Shown here: positions 1-6,864 of the stretch, in pieces | How the letters are laid out: the number at the start of each line of letters is the position of its first letter | Numbering within the stretch: position 1 is the first letter of the stretch | The notes under the pieces: model-generated | What the model was told of the DNA's origin: nothing | Database searches by the model: none | The model's input: the letters and a program-made list of their open reading frames with translations, nothing else | Origin: G039029935 sp039029935 | GTDB taxonomy: Bacteria > Chloroflexota > Anaerolineae > Caldilineales > Caldilineaceae | Reading direction: 5' to 3' | DNA length: 6,928 nt | Assembly (NCBI GenBank): GCA_039029935.1 | Contig: JBCCFC010000735.1 | Span: forward strand, 1-6,928 | Made by a program: the position numbers and the translations under genes

Positions 1-516
1 ATTGGCAAAGTTATCATACTCATCAATAATCACAAAAAGAGGTGGAAGGTCATTCAGTTCGATATTAGTCAACAATTCATCTAAATTATTTTCTGCACTC
101 TCATGATCATCAATTGGCGGCATACCCTCAAAAAGATTTTTGTATCGCTGATGTGCCAACTTTAATTTGGCATTACATCGTCTATTAAAATTCTTTTCAA
201 TTTTAGCAAGATTTGCATCAATCTTAATCGTCGAAAAGTTCAAATGCAACACCACGAATTGGTTCTGCCTGCCCGTAGGATTCTGACCAATCCATGTGCC
301 ACCAAAAAGGTCATGGAACTGATCTTTATAGCCTACATCATAATAATGTTCCAAGAGCGAACACATAAACGACTTGCCAAAACGACGCGGACGTAGAAAA
401 ATGGGATTGCTGATTTTCTCTAATTTGGCGATATATTCTGTTTTGTCGATAAAATAGCCATTTTCTTGGCGTAATCGCTTGATGTTTGGTGCTGAATAAT
501 AAATTTGCTTGGTCAA
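1..516 (-). CDS. AAA-ATPase-like protein of the PD-(D/E)XK-nuclease-associated family, N-terminal part (cut by window edge)
   Basis: The 172 readable residues begin TKQIYYSAPNIKRLRQENGY after the initiator and end inside a Walker B motif. Seen: the short N-terminal block with YFIDKT (residues 21-26), the family's Walker A variant RPRRFGKS (42-49), in which the first Gly of the classical P-loop is Arg, then a hydrophobic beta strand VVLHLNFS (88-95) and a Walker B strand LFVIIDEYDNF (160-170). This order matches the AAA-ATPase-like family (Pfam PF09820 type), whose full members usually run to 500-600 residues and end in a PD-(D/E)XK nuclease-like domain; that part would lie to the left of the window. 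The cellular role of the family is not established; members are multicopy and patchy in many bacteria. Start: TTG at 516-514 is chosen because AGGAGG stands 8 bases upstream and an in-frame TAG lies just above it. The first in-frame ATG (Met51) would cut into the P-loop. The gene is AT-rich compared with its neighbour, which suggests transfer. Confidence 0.88.
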   Translation of the reverse strand, partial: MTKQIYYSAPNIKRLRQENGYFIDKTEYIAKLEKISNPIFLRPRRFGKSFMCSLLEHYYDVGYKDQFHDLFGGTWIGQNPTGRQNQFVVLHLNFSTIKIDANLAKIEKNFNRRCNAKLKLAHQRYKNLFEGMPPIDDHESAENNLDELLTNIELNDLPPLFVIIDEYDNFAN

Positions 517-524
517 AACGCCAT

Positions 525-530
525 CCTCCT
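525..530 (-). promoter_or_regulatory. Ribosome binding site deciding the TTG start of the ATPase gene
   Basis: A perfect AGGAGG on the minus strand lies 8 bases before TTG (516-514). An ATG touches the site directly (524-522) but is too close to be used well and opens only a four-codon frame, ATG GCG TTT TGA, whose stop overlaps the TTG. The reading frame of the ATPase homology enters only at TTG. Confidence 0.75.
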
Positions 531-671
531 CATAACACTATCTACAATCATTCCGCACATTTGTATTTTACCAAACGGAACGCGTTTTTGCTACTTCATA
601 TGCGAATCGTTTCGTTTTCGCTCCAAAATTGTTTACAAACACATTAAGAATTACCACCCAACCCCAGCAGC

Positions 672-682
672 TATGATACAAT
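672..682 (+). promoter_or_regulatory. Possible -10 element for the alpha-2-macroglobulin gene
   Basis: TATGATACAAT contains two overlapping -10-like hexamers, TATGAT (672-677, 5 of 6 consensus positions) and TACAAT (677-682, 5 of 6). The best upstream -35 candidate is TTACCA at 651-656, which is weak and sits 15 or 20 bases away. Transcription from here would give a leader of about 110-120 bases. This is only a candidate; an alternative sigma factor could use another site. Confidence 0.22.
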
Positions 683-788
683 ACATCCGATTTGATCCTC
701 AAGGAACAAACGACACGCAAAATCGTTGAGTCAATAGCGTACCCAACACCTATTTCAACGTTCTTCATCATGCTTTTGACAACCAAAT

Positions 789-793
789 GAGGA
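789..793 (+). promoter_or_regulatory. Ribosome binding site of the alpha-2-macroglobulin gene
   Basis: GAGGA lies 8 bases upstream of ATG at 802, a good spacing. It supports the first ATG over the only downstream alternative before the signal sequence, GTG at 856-858, which has no Shine-Dalgarno sequence and lies in the loop-forming arm of a palindrome. The GAGGA itself overlaps a four-codon frame ATG AGG AAA TGA (787-798). Confidence 0.7.
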
Positions 794-801
794 AATGATT
801 T

Positions 802-3800
802 ATGCCAAAGACAAACCATCATTCATATAAAAAATCGCGGAGTGAGCACTCTCTAGTGCGGGTCGTACACGAGGAATCCGGCATTAGAGAATGCCTTACT
901 CCGCATTTACTGAGCAAAACAACCATCTTAATCCTAGCCATCCTACTCTTCTCACTATGGGTAGCGTCACCAGCAACACCCATACACGCCCAAACAACAC
1001 AGGTTGCCCCAACGTTAGTGGAAACCAATTTGCCGAGCGGGGCTAGTTGGCAGGATGAGGTGGTACTCTTCACCTTTGACGAAGCCCTAGACAGCGATAT
1101 TGTGGACAACCTGACGGTCTACCCTGACCTAGCGGGGGCAACGCTCATTGAAGGCAATCAGTTGATCTTCACGCCATCTGAACAAGCGGAACCCGGAACC
1201 CGCTATCGGCTAACGATTGATGACACACCGATACAGTTGTCGCTGGTTGGTCATGTTCCCTTGCAGATTACATCCACACAACCCGACAATAATCAGGATG
1301 AAGTAAACACGGCAGGGCATATTGTCATCGTCTTCAATCGCCCCGTTGTGTCTTTGGTCAGCCTGGACAGTCAGGGGAGTCTGCCCCATCCTGTTCGTGT
1401 TAGCAGTCCGGATGGGGTTAGCATATCCGGACTGGGGGAATGGCTCAATACTAGCATTTATCGTTTTACCCCAACAGACCTGCTTGCGGGCGATACGACC
1501 TATACCGTTTCTGTAGATGCGTTTGAAACCGATGCGCAGGGTGGTCTGTCTAGCATTCACTTTGAGGAATCATTTGAATTTCAGTTCACCACCAGCAGCC
1601 CCAGCGTCATCACCATCCGACCACGTGGCCCTAAGCAACGTCCTGATTCGGTGGTCAAAATCACCTTTAGCCAGCCAATGGACCGTGCCAGTGTCGAAGA
1701 TGCCTACCAGCTACTGCATGTTGACAATGACGCCTTGATCGATGGCGACTTTGGCTGGAATGAAGCCAGCACCCAGATGGTCTTTACGCCCACAGAAAAA
1801 CTGTTTTTCGGTCATGAGTATATTGCCTCGGTGGATGACACCGCCGTATCTGCCGCAGGTCGAGGCTCTCTGCGCGATGATGCGGATAGCCGCTTCGCCG
1901 TTGTGCCGCTGCCCCAAATCGAGAGTGTCAATCCCAGCCCATTGAGTACTGTTCCACCAGATAGACGCGTCAGCATTAAATTCAACACCGCCATGAGCAG
2001 TACCTCTGCCCTCGCCAATATCAGCATCAGCCCACCTGTCACGGGGACCAACGTATACAGCGAGTATAGCAGCTATAATGCGACCGCCTATTTTCATTGG
2101 CCGAAGCAACCCAACACGGTCTACACCATCACGGTGGGCGGTACCATTGCCGACCCCTATGGCAACACTTTGGGGGCTGTCGGTGGGGCATCAGACTATC
2201 AATTTAGCTTTACTACGGGCAACTACCCTGCCTTTACACGCATCGACTTGGGGCGTTTTACCCACTTTAATGCCTACACCACCACCAACATCGGTATCTT
2301 TTATCGCAATGTAGAATCGGTCGAGGCCAACCTCTATCGTGTCCCTGAAGAAGAATTTTTCAAGCTGGCTGGCGATAATCAATGGCAGGTATGGGACAAC
2401 TATCGCATCCCCGACCCTGACGAAAATCTGGTGTGGTCACGCAGCTATGCCTCGATTGTTGCAGAAAATATCACGGGCCGACAGCGGATCAAATTGACCG
2501 ACCCCAGCGGCGCAGACCTGCCACCGGGCTTATACCTGTTGGAGGTGGAGCGACCACCGCTTTCCTCGACAGATAATCCAGAACCACATCAGGTGCTGGT
2601 TGTTCTCAGCAACTACAACCTAGTGGTCAAAAAGAGTAGCGACGGCAACAGCTTGGCATGGCTGACCGATTTGCGCACGGGGCGACCACTGGCAAACCGC
2701 GATGTGTCGTTCTATAGCGAGCGCAACTTCTTGGCCTCAAGCCGTACCGATGATAATGGCATTGCACTGGTGGACCTCAACCTTGCGTCCGATGAGGCAT
2801 GGCAGACAGTCATGGCGATTGCGGGAACACCGGGCGATCTGCGCTTTGCTGCTGCTACCAGCGAGTGGCATGACGGGATTGCGCCTTGGGATTTCAACCT
2901 CAACACCGGGTATGGCTCTAACCAATTCCAGACCTACTTCTATACGGACCGCCCCATCTATCGACCCGGACAGACCATCTATTGGAAAGGCATCATGCGG
3001 GTGTTGGAGAACGATGTCTACAGGCTGCCCCCTGCCATCATGCCTGTGGATGTGACCGTGCGTGATGACCAAGGGCAGATTGTACATGAAGACACCTATG
3101 TGATGAACCGACATGGGACTGTTCATGGAGAATTCACGCTCAGTGATGTCGCGGTGACGGGCTATTACTTTATTGAGGCACGCATCCAATTGCGTCCTGA
3201 TGAAGATGTCTTTGCTGGCGCGGGTTTCCAAGTTGCCAGCTATCGCAAACCAGAATTTGAGATTTCAGTCAGCACCGATGAGCCAGAAATCGTGCAGGGT
3301 GACACCATTCAGTATAGCACACAGGTCAATTATTTTAGCGGCGGGGCGATGGCCGATGCGCCTGTGAAATGGCGGTTGATTGCCCAACCCCACAGTTTTT
3401 TCTGGGCAGATCGACCTGAGAAGTTTAAGCGACACTTTACCTTCCAGCCCTATGACCCAGAGCGTGATCGCTATGACCCCTATTATGGTGGTGGCTTTGG
3501 TGGGTTGCTCAAAGAGGGCGAAGGTATCACCGACAGCGAGGGCAACTTTGTACTGGAGATGCCGACCGACCTCAGCACCGTTGTCGGTAGTCAACAGTGG
3601 GTGTTTGATGTCACCGTGCAGAGTCCGACCAACCAATTTGTCAGTGGGCGCACGTCGGTCACGGTTCACAAGAACGACTATGCAATTGGCCTGAGTCCAC
3701 GCCGTTATATTGCCCGTGTCAACCAGTCGAGCGAGATCGATGTTGTGACACTCGATGCACTGACGCAAGAACCCTATGCCAATGCCGATCTAGAGGTCGT

Positions 3801-6800
3801 CGTCTACGAATTCAAGTGGAACAGCCTCTACGAAAGGGGGGCGGACAATGTCTATCGCTGGCAAACTTCTGTCGAGCGCAAGCCTGTCTTTACCTCCACG
3901 ATTCTCACCTTTGGCGAGGGCACTGGCGTGATTAAGTGGACGCCAACCAAAGGTGGGCAATATCAAGTGGTGGCGCGCAGCTTGGATCGCGATGATACGC
4001 AAATGGTGAGCAGTGCGGCCTATGTATGGGTTAGTTCACGTAGCCCTGGCTCGTTTGTGGCATGGCCGCGCGAGAACCATGACCGTATCGAACTGGTGGC
4101 GGATAAAGAACGCTATGCACCAGGTGAAACCGCACAGATTCTCATCCCCAGCCCCTTTGTCTCGGACCCGTTAAGCCCAGTCACGGCGATGGTCACAGTG
4201 GAGCGTGGCGGCATCATGGATGCCTATCTTATCACGCTAGAGAGCAACAGCGATACGCTTGGCATCCCTATCACCGCCGACCACATTCCCAATATCTATG
4301 TCAGCGTGGTCATTGTCAAAGGCGTTGATGAGACCAATCCAGTCGCGGCGATGCGGCTGGGTTATATTAAGCTGCCAGTGGAAACCAACCAAAAAGAACT
4401 GACGATTGACATTGCGTCCTCCAGCGAGAAGCTTACCCCAGGCGAGTCGGTCGAGTACGAGCTGACTGTCACTGATTTTGCTGGACGCCCTGTCCCCAAC
4501 GCCGAGGTCAGCGTCGCCCTCATCGACAAGGCGGTGTTGTCCTTAGCCAGCGGTGATACCCGTGACCTGCTTGATATCTTCTACTACGAGCGCGCCTTGG
4601 GTGTCACTACGGGTGCATTGCTCAACATCAACAAAGACCGCATGAGCCAGCAGTTGGCTGACACAACCAAAGGTGGTGGTGGCGGTGGTGGCGGTGCATT
4701 TGGCCTAGAGGTGCGTGAGGAATTCCCTGATGTGGCCTTCTGGCGAGCGGACTTTACCAGTGATGCTGATGGCGTCATCCGCTTTGACGTGGACCTGCCC
4801 GATAACCTGACTACGTGGCGCTTGGTGGTGCGTGGCGTAACCGATGATACGCGTGTCGGTGATGCCACCCATGATGTCGTTGTCACCAAGCCGTTGCAAG
4901 TGCGTCCGCTCATCCCACGTTTCTTCACGGCAGGCGACTTTGCCACGATTGGCGCAGCAGTCATCAACACCACTGACGAACCATTGAACGCGGGCATGAT
5001 TGCGATGACACTGGAAGGCGCACAACTCAGCGGTAGCCGCAGCCTTGATGTTGTTAATTTACCCGCCAACAGCCTCAATCGCTATGATTTTGACATTACA
5101 GTCGATGAGGACAGCGAGGAAGTGGTGGTCCTGTTGGAAGCGTTTGGTGTCAGTCCCGATGAGGAGTCGTTGACCGATGCCGTGCGCATGGTGCTGCCCG
5201 TCCATCGCTACCAGACACCCGAGGTCGTCGCCACCAGCGGTCAAGTCGATGGCACAACGCGTGTGGAGCGGGTGCGCTTACCCGACAACGCGACGGGTGA
5301 TGGTAGCCTGTTGGTGACGCTGGAGCCAAGTCTGGCTGAAGGGATGATCGAGGGGCTGAACTATCTCAAACACTATCCTTATGAATGCAATGAACAAACA
5401 GTCAGTCGCTTCCTGCCCAACCTCTTCACCGTCCATGCCTTAAAATCACTTGCTCAACAAAACCCACGACTGGAGGCTGATTTGGAAGAGCAACTCAACA
5501 TCGGTGTGCAGCGGCTGATCAAACGGCAAAACTTTGATGGTGGTTGGGGCTATTGGCCGAGCCGTCCAAGCCGACAGTTTATCACCGCCTATGTATTGTG
5601 GGGACTGTGGCATGCCCAGGAGATGGGTATTGCCGTGCCTGAGCGCACCATCGACGCAGCAGTCGAGAATCTCTACTTGCAGTTCCAGTCATTGGATAAT
5701 GTGGAACACCGTTGGGAGCGCAATCAACTGGCCTTTTTGCACTTTGTACTGGCCGAGGTCGGTGAGGGTGATCCGGGGCGCGCCAGTACGCTCTATGATG
5801 AGCGTGAAAGCCTGAGCATCTACGGTCAGGCATACTTGGCAATGGCACTACATGAAATGCGTGAAGATACAGCAGATGATGCTGGCGAGGATGATCCACG
5901 TGTGACCACACTGCTGTCCAACATCGCCAGCCGTGTTGAAGCCACCGCTACCACCGCCTTTTGGCAGGAGGCGTCACTCGATTTCTGGACACTCGACACC
6001 AACCCACGCACAACAAGCATTGTGCTGGCTGCGTTTAGCCGCATTGATCCCGATAATGCACTGCTGCCCAATGTGGTGCGTTGGCTGATGCAGACGCGTA
6101 AAGCAGGCCGCTGGGCGACGACGCAGGAGAATGCCTGGGCGTTGATTTCGTTGACCGATTGGATGGTTGCCAGTGGTGAGTTGGAAGCGGATTATGCGTG
6201 GGATGTCAGTCTAAATGAAACAGCGTTGGGCGCAGGCTCTTTTAATGATGAGTCGCTCAAAGAAAAGGTAACACTGCAAGCGGACCTCATCGACCTGTTC
6301 CGCAATGAGTCTAACGCACTCATACTCAACCGCAGCAACGACAGCGGTCAACTCTACTACACCACGCATCTACGCTATTATCTGGATGCGCTTAACGTCG
6401 AAGCACGTGACCAAGGCATCGTTGTGGACCGCCGTTTTGATGTTGATAAGAAAGGCACACCCCGCACCGTCACCGCCGCCAAAGTGGGCGATGTCATCAG
6501 CGTGACCATGACGCTGGTTGCCCCGACCACGCTCTATCACACACTTGTCGAAGTGCCCCTGCCCGCTGGACTCGAACCCATCGACACCAAGCTGGCAACC
6601 AGCGAGTTTGAACTTTCCGAGCAACGCAACCCATTCTGGTGGCGCACATGGCGACCAACGCATATCGACATCCGCGACGAAAAAGTCGCCCTCTTCGCCA
6701 CCCAACTCCGCCCCGGCACCTACGAGTACACCTTCCGTGCCCGTGCTAGCATTCCGGGGACCTACCGAGTGCTACCGATTCACGCCGAGCAGATGTACTA

Positions 6801-6852
6801 TCCAGAGGTTTGGGGGCGGAGCGCGGGGTCGTTGTTTACAGTGTATGAGTAG
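802..6852 (+). CDS. Secreted bacterial alpha-2-macroglobulin with four N-terminal Ig-like (Big_5-type) domains and an intact thioester
   Basis: Complete, 2016 residues; longer than E. coli YfhM/ECAM (about 1650) because of added N-terminal domains. Seen: a long polar n-region (1-39), hydrophobic core 42-55 and a signal peptidase I-like site IHA/QTT after Ala63. No lipobox is present, unlike ECAM, so the protein is secreted or held by an uncleaved signal. Four Ig-like Big_5-type units follow at about 67-150, 154-264, 268-369 and 371-473, then macroglobulin domains from about 478 with the MG2 signature DRPIYRPGQTIYWKG (716-730). The bait-region-domain part spans about 1094-1250, the probable bait with eight glycines is at 1255-1300, and the A2M block contains FPDVAFW (1308-1314) and LPDNLTTWR (1332-1340). 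The thioester domain spans about 1505-1800, with CNEQ (Cys1529, Gln1532) and GGWGYW (1580-1585). A receptor-binding-like domain covers about 1890-2016. Family knowledge: cleavage of the bait collapses the protein around a protease and exposes the Cys-Gln thioester for covalent capture. Targets are unknown. E. coli pairs its copy with pbpC; no such gene is visible here. Confidence 0.95.
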   Translation: MPKTNHHSYKKSRSEHSLVRVVHEESGIRECLTPHLLSKTTILILAILLFSLWVASPATPIHAQTTQVAPTLVETNLPSGASWQDEVVLFTFDEALDSDIVDNLTVYPDLAGATLIEGNQLIFTPSEQAEPGTRYRLTIDDTPIQLSLVGHVPLQITSTQPDNNQDEVNTAGHIVIVFNRPVVSLVSLDSQGSLPHPVRVSSPDGVSISGLGEWLNTSIYRFTPTDLLAGDTTYTVSVDAFETDAQGGLSSIHFEESFEFQFTTSSPSVITIRPRGPKQRPDSVVKITFSQPMDRASVEDAYQLLHVDNDALIDGDFGWNEASTQMVFTPTEKLFFGHEYIASVDDTAVSAAGRGSLRDDADSRFAVVPLPQIESVNPSPLSTVPPDRRVSIKFNTAMSSTSALANISISPPVTGTNVYSEYSSYNATAYFHWPKQPNTVYTITVGGTIADPYGNTLGAVGGASDYQFSFTTGNYPAFTRIDLGRFTHFNAYTTTNIGIFYRNVESVEANLYRVPEEEFFKLAGDNQWQVWDNYRIPDPDENLVWSRSYASIVAENITGRQRIKLTDPSGADLPPGLYLLEVERPPLSSTDNPEPHQVLVVLSNYNLVVKKSSDGNSLAWLTDLRTGRPLANRDVSFYSERNFLASSRTDDNGIALVDLNLASDEAWQTVMAIAGTPGDLRFAAATSEWHDGIAPWDFNLNTGYGSNQFQTYFYTDRPIYRPGQTIYWKGIMRVLENDVYRLPPAIMPVDVTVRDDQGQIVHEDTYVMNRHGTVHGEFTLSDVAVTGYYFIEARIQLRPDEDVFAGAGFQVASYRKPEFEISVSTDEPEIVQGDTIQYSTQVNYFSGGAMADAPVKWRLIAQPHSFFWADRPEKFKRHFTFQPYDPERDRYDPYYGGGFGGLLKEGEGITDSEGNFVLEMPTDLSTVVGSQQWVFDVTVQSPTNQFVSGRTSVTVHKNDYAIGLSPRRYIARVNQSSEIDVVTLDALTQEPYANADLEVVVYEFKWNSLYERGADNVYRWQTSVERKPVFTSTILTFGEGTGVIKWTPTKGGQYQVVARSLDRDDTQMVSSAAYVWVSSRSPGSFVAWPRENHDRIELVADKERYAPGETAQILIPSPFVSDPLSPVTAMVTVERGGIMDAYLITLESNSDTLGIPITADHIPNIYVSVVIVKGVDETNPVAAMRLGYIKLPVETNQKELTIDIASSSEKLTPGESVEYELTVTDFAGRPVPNAEVSVALIDKAVLSLASGDTRDLLDIFYYERALGVTTGALLNINKDRMSQQLADTTKGGGGGGGGAFGLEVREEFPDVAFWRADFTSDADGVIRFDVDLPDNLTTWRLVVRGVTDDTRVGDATHDVVVTKPLQVRPLIPRFFTAGDFATIGAAVINTTDEPLNAGMIAMTLEGAQLSGSRSLDVVNLPANSLNRYDFDITVDEDSEEVVVLLEAFGVSPDEESLTDAVRMVLPVHRYQTPEVVATSGQVDGTTRVERVRLPDNATGDGSLLVTLEPSLAEGMIEGLNYLKHYPYECNEQTVSRFLPNLFTVHALKSLAQQNPRLEADLEEQLNIGVQRLIKRQNFDGGWGYWPSRPSRQFITAYVLWGLWHAQEMGIAVPERTIDAAVENLYLQFQSLDNVEHRWERNQLAFLHFVLAEVGEGDPGRASTLYDERESLSIYGQAYLAMALHEMREDTADDAGEDDPRVTTLLSNIASRVEATATTAFWQEASLDFWTLDTNPRTTSIVLAAFSRIDPDNALLPNVVRWLMQTRKAGRWATTQENAWALISLTDWMVASGELEADYAWDVSLNETALGAGSFNDESLKEKVTLQADLIDLFRNESNALILNRSNDSGQLYYTTHLRYYLDALNVEARDQGIVVDRRFDVDKKGTPRTVTAAKVGDVISVTMTLVAPTTLYHTLVEVPLPAGLEPIDTKLATSEFELSEQRNPFWWRTWRPTHIDIRDEKVALFATQLRPGTYEYTFRARASIPGTYRVLPIHAEQMYYPEVWGRSAGSLFTVYE
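832..908. repeat. 77-base imperfect palindrome inside the 5' coding region (possible in-frame palindromic element)
   Basis: Read against each other, 837-862 and 877-904 pair at 25 of 26 left-arm positions, three of them G-T. There is one C-A mismatch (849/891) and two single-base bulges (894 and 880), leaving a 14-base loop (863-876). The outermost stem is GCGGAGT/ACTCCGC; skipping C836, AAAT (832-835) and ATTT (905-908) extend it. Each arm is also locally palindromic: GCAC/GTGC around loop TCTCTA (850-855), and GGCAT/ATGCC around loop TAGAGA (885-890), so a cloverleaf-like alternative fold with complementary loops is possible. The element encodes residues 12-35 of the macroglobulin, in the signal peptide n-region. 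It could be an inserted palindromic repeat, an mRNA structure controlling translation, or both. The symmetry is seen directly; the origin is inferred. Confidence 0.85.
1404..1434. repeat. Perfect 10-bp inverted repeat inside the coding region
   Basis: CAGTCCGGAT (1404-1413) and ATCCGGACTG (1425-1434) are exact reverse complements around an 11-base spacer. GTTAGCA occurs twice nearby (1399-1405 and 1417-1423), and CCCCATC (1384-1390) can pair instead with GATGGGG (1411-1417). The segment encodes a surface-loop-like Ser/Pro/Gly stretch in the second Ig-like domain. It may be chance in 6 kb of coding DNA, and no function is claimed. Confidence 0.6.
4672..4695 (+). repeat. (GGN)8 tract encoding eight glycines at the bait-region boundary
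   Basis: Eight consecutive glycine codons (GGT or GGC only) encode residues 1291-1298 of the macroglobulin. They lie between KDRMSQQLADTTK and FGLEVREEFPD, just ahead of the conserved A2M block. Bacterial macroglobulins often carry a flexible Gly-rich bait region here. The near-identical codons make the tract prone to slippage in steps of three bases, which would change loop length without breaking the frame. Confidence 0.85.
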
Positions 6853-6864
6853 AAATTAACAGGA

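Larger units (their letters stand above)
517..801. other. Divergent intergenic region, no gene recognised
   Basis: This stretch separates the two divergent start codons and must hold both promoters. The open frames crossing it on either strand (for example 505-729 plus and 568-822 minus) have no recognisable protein family, and the second runs into the large gene antisense; I treat them as chance. Only small hairpins are visible, such as CGAA/TTCG around 603-614 and AAACG/CGTTT around 573-587. For the minus-strand gene a TAAAAT at 570-565 could be a -10 element, with a poor -35, giving a leader of roughly 40 bases. No RNA gene, repeat array or attachment site is seen. Confidence 0.6.

Noticed and set aside
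572..590. Terminator-like hairpin AAACG/CGTTT followed by T residues
   Set aside because: The stem is only 5 bp with a mostly AT composition, and it lies at the divergent 5' ends of both genes, where no transcript should end.
505..729. Open frame on the plus strand across the intergenic region (74 codons)
   Set aside because: It begins inside the ATPase gene antisense, has a Cys/Ile/His-rich composition without any motif, and no support as a gene.
776..781. Perfect TTGACA -35 hexamer
   Set aside because: A -10 element at normal spacing would fall on the start codon at about 799-804, which would give no leader and no use of the Shine-Dalgarno sequence.
568..822. Open frame on the minus strand across the intergenic region (84 codons)
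   Set aside because: No recognisable family, no good ribosome binding site noted, and it overlaps the start of the large gene antisense.
856..858. GTG as an alternative start of the macroglobulin gene, giving a shorter n-region
   Set aside because: No Shine-Dalgarno sequence precedes it and it lies within the strong palindrome, while ATG at 802 has GAGGA at 8 bases.
837..904. A tRNA gene, suggested by the 7-bp outer stem, 4-bp and 5-bp arms and 68-base length
   Set aside because: The T loop lacks TTCGA, the first loop lacks the GG pair, no stable 5-bp anticodon stem with a 7-base loop is present, and two extra bases separate the last arm from the outer stem. The whole lies inside a clear reading frame.
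4584..5078. Antisense open frame with a proline run (164 codons), and similar long antisense frames at 2737-3231 and 3265-3768
   Set aside because: They are mirror images of the macroglobulin coding sequence; the proline run is just the reverse of the GGN glycine tract.
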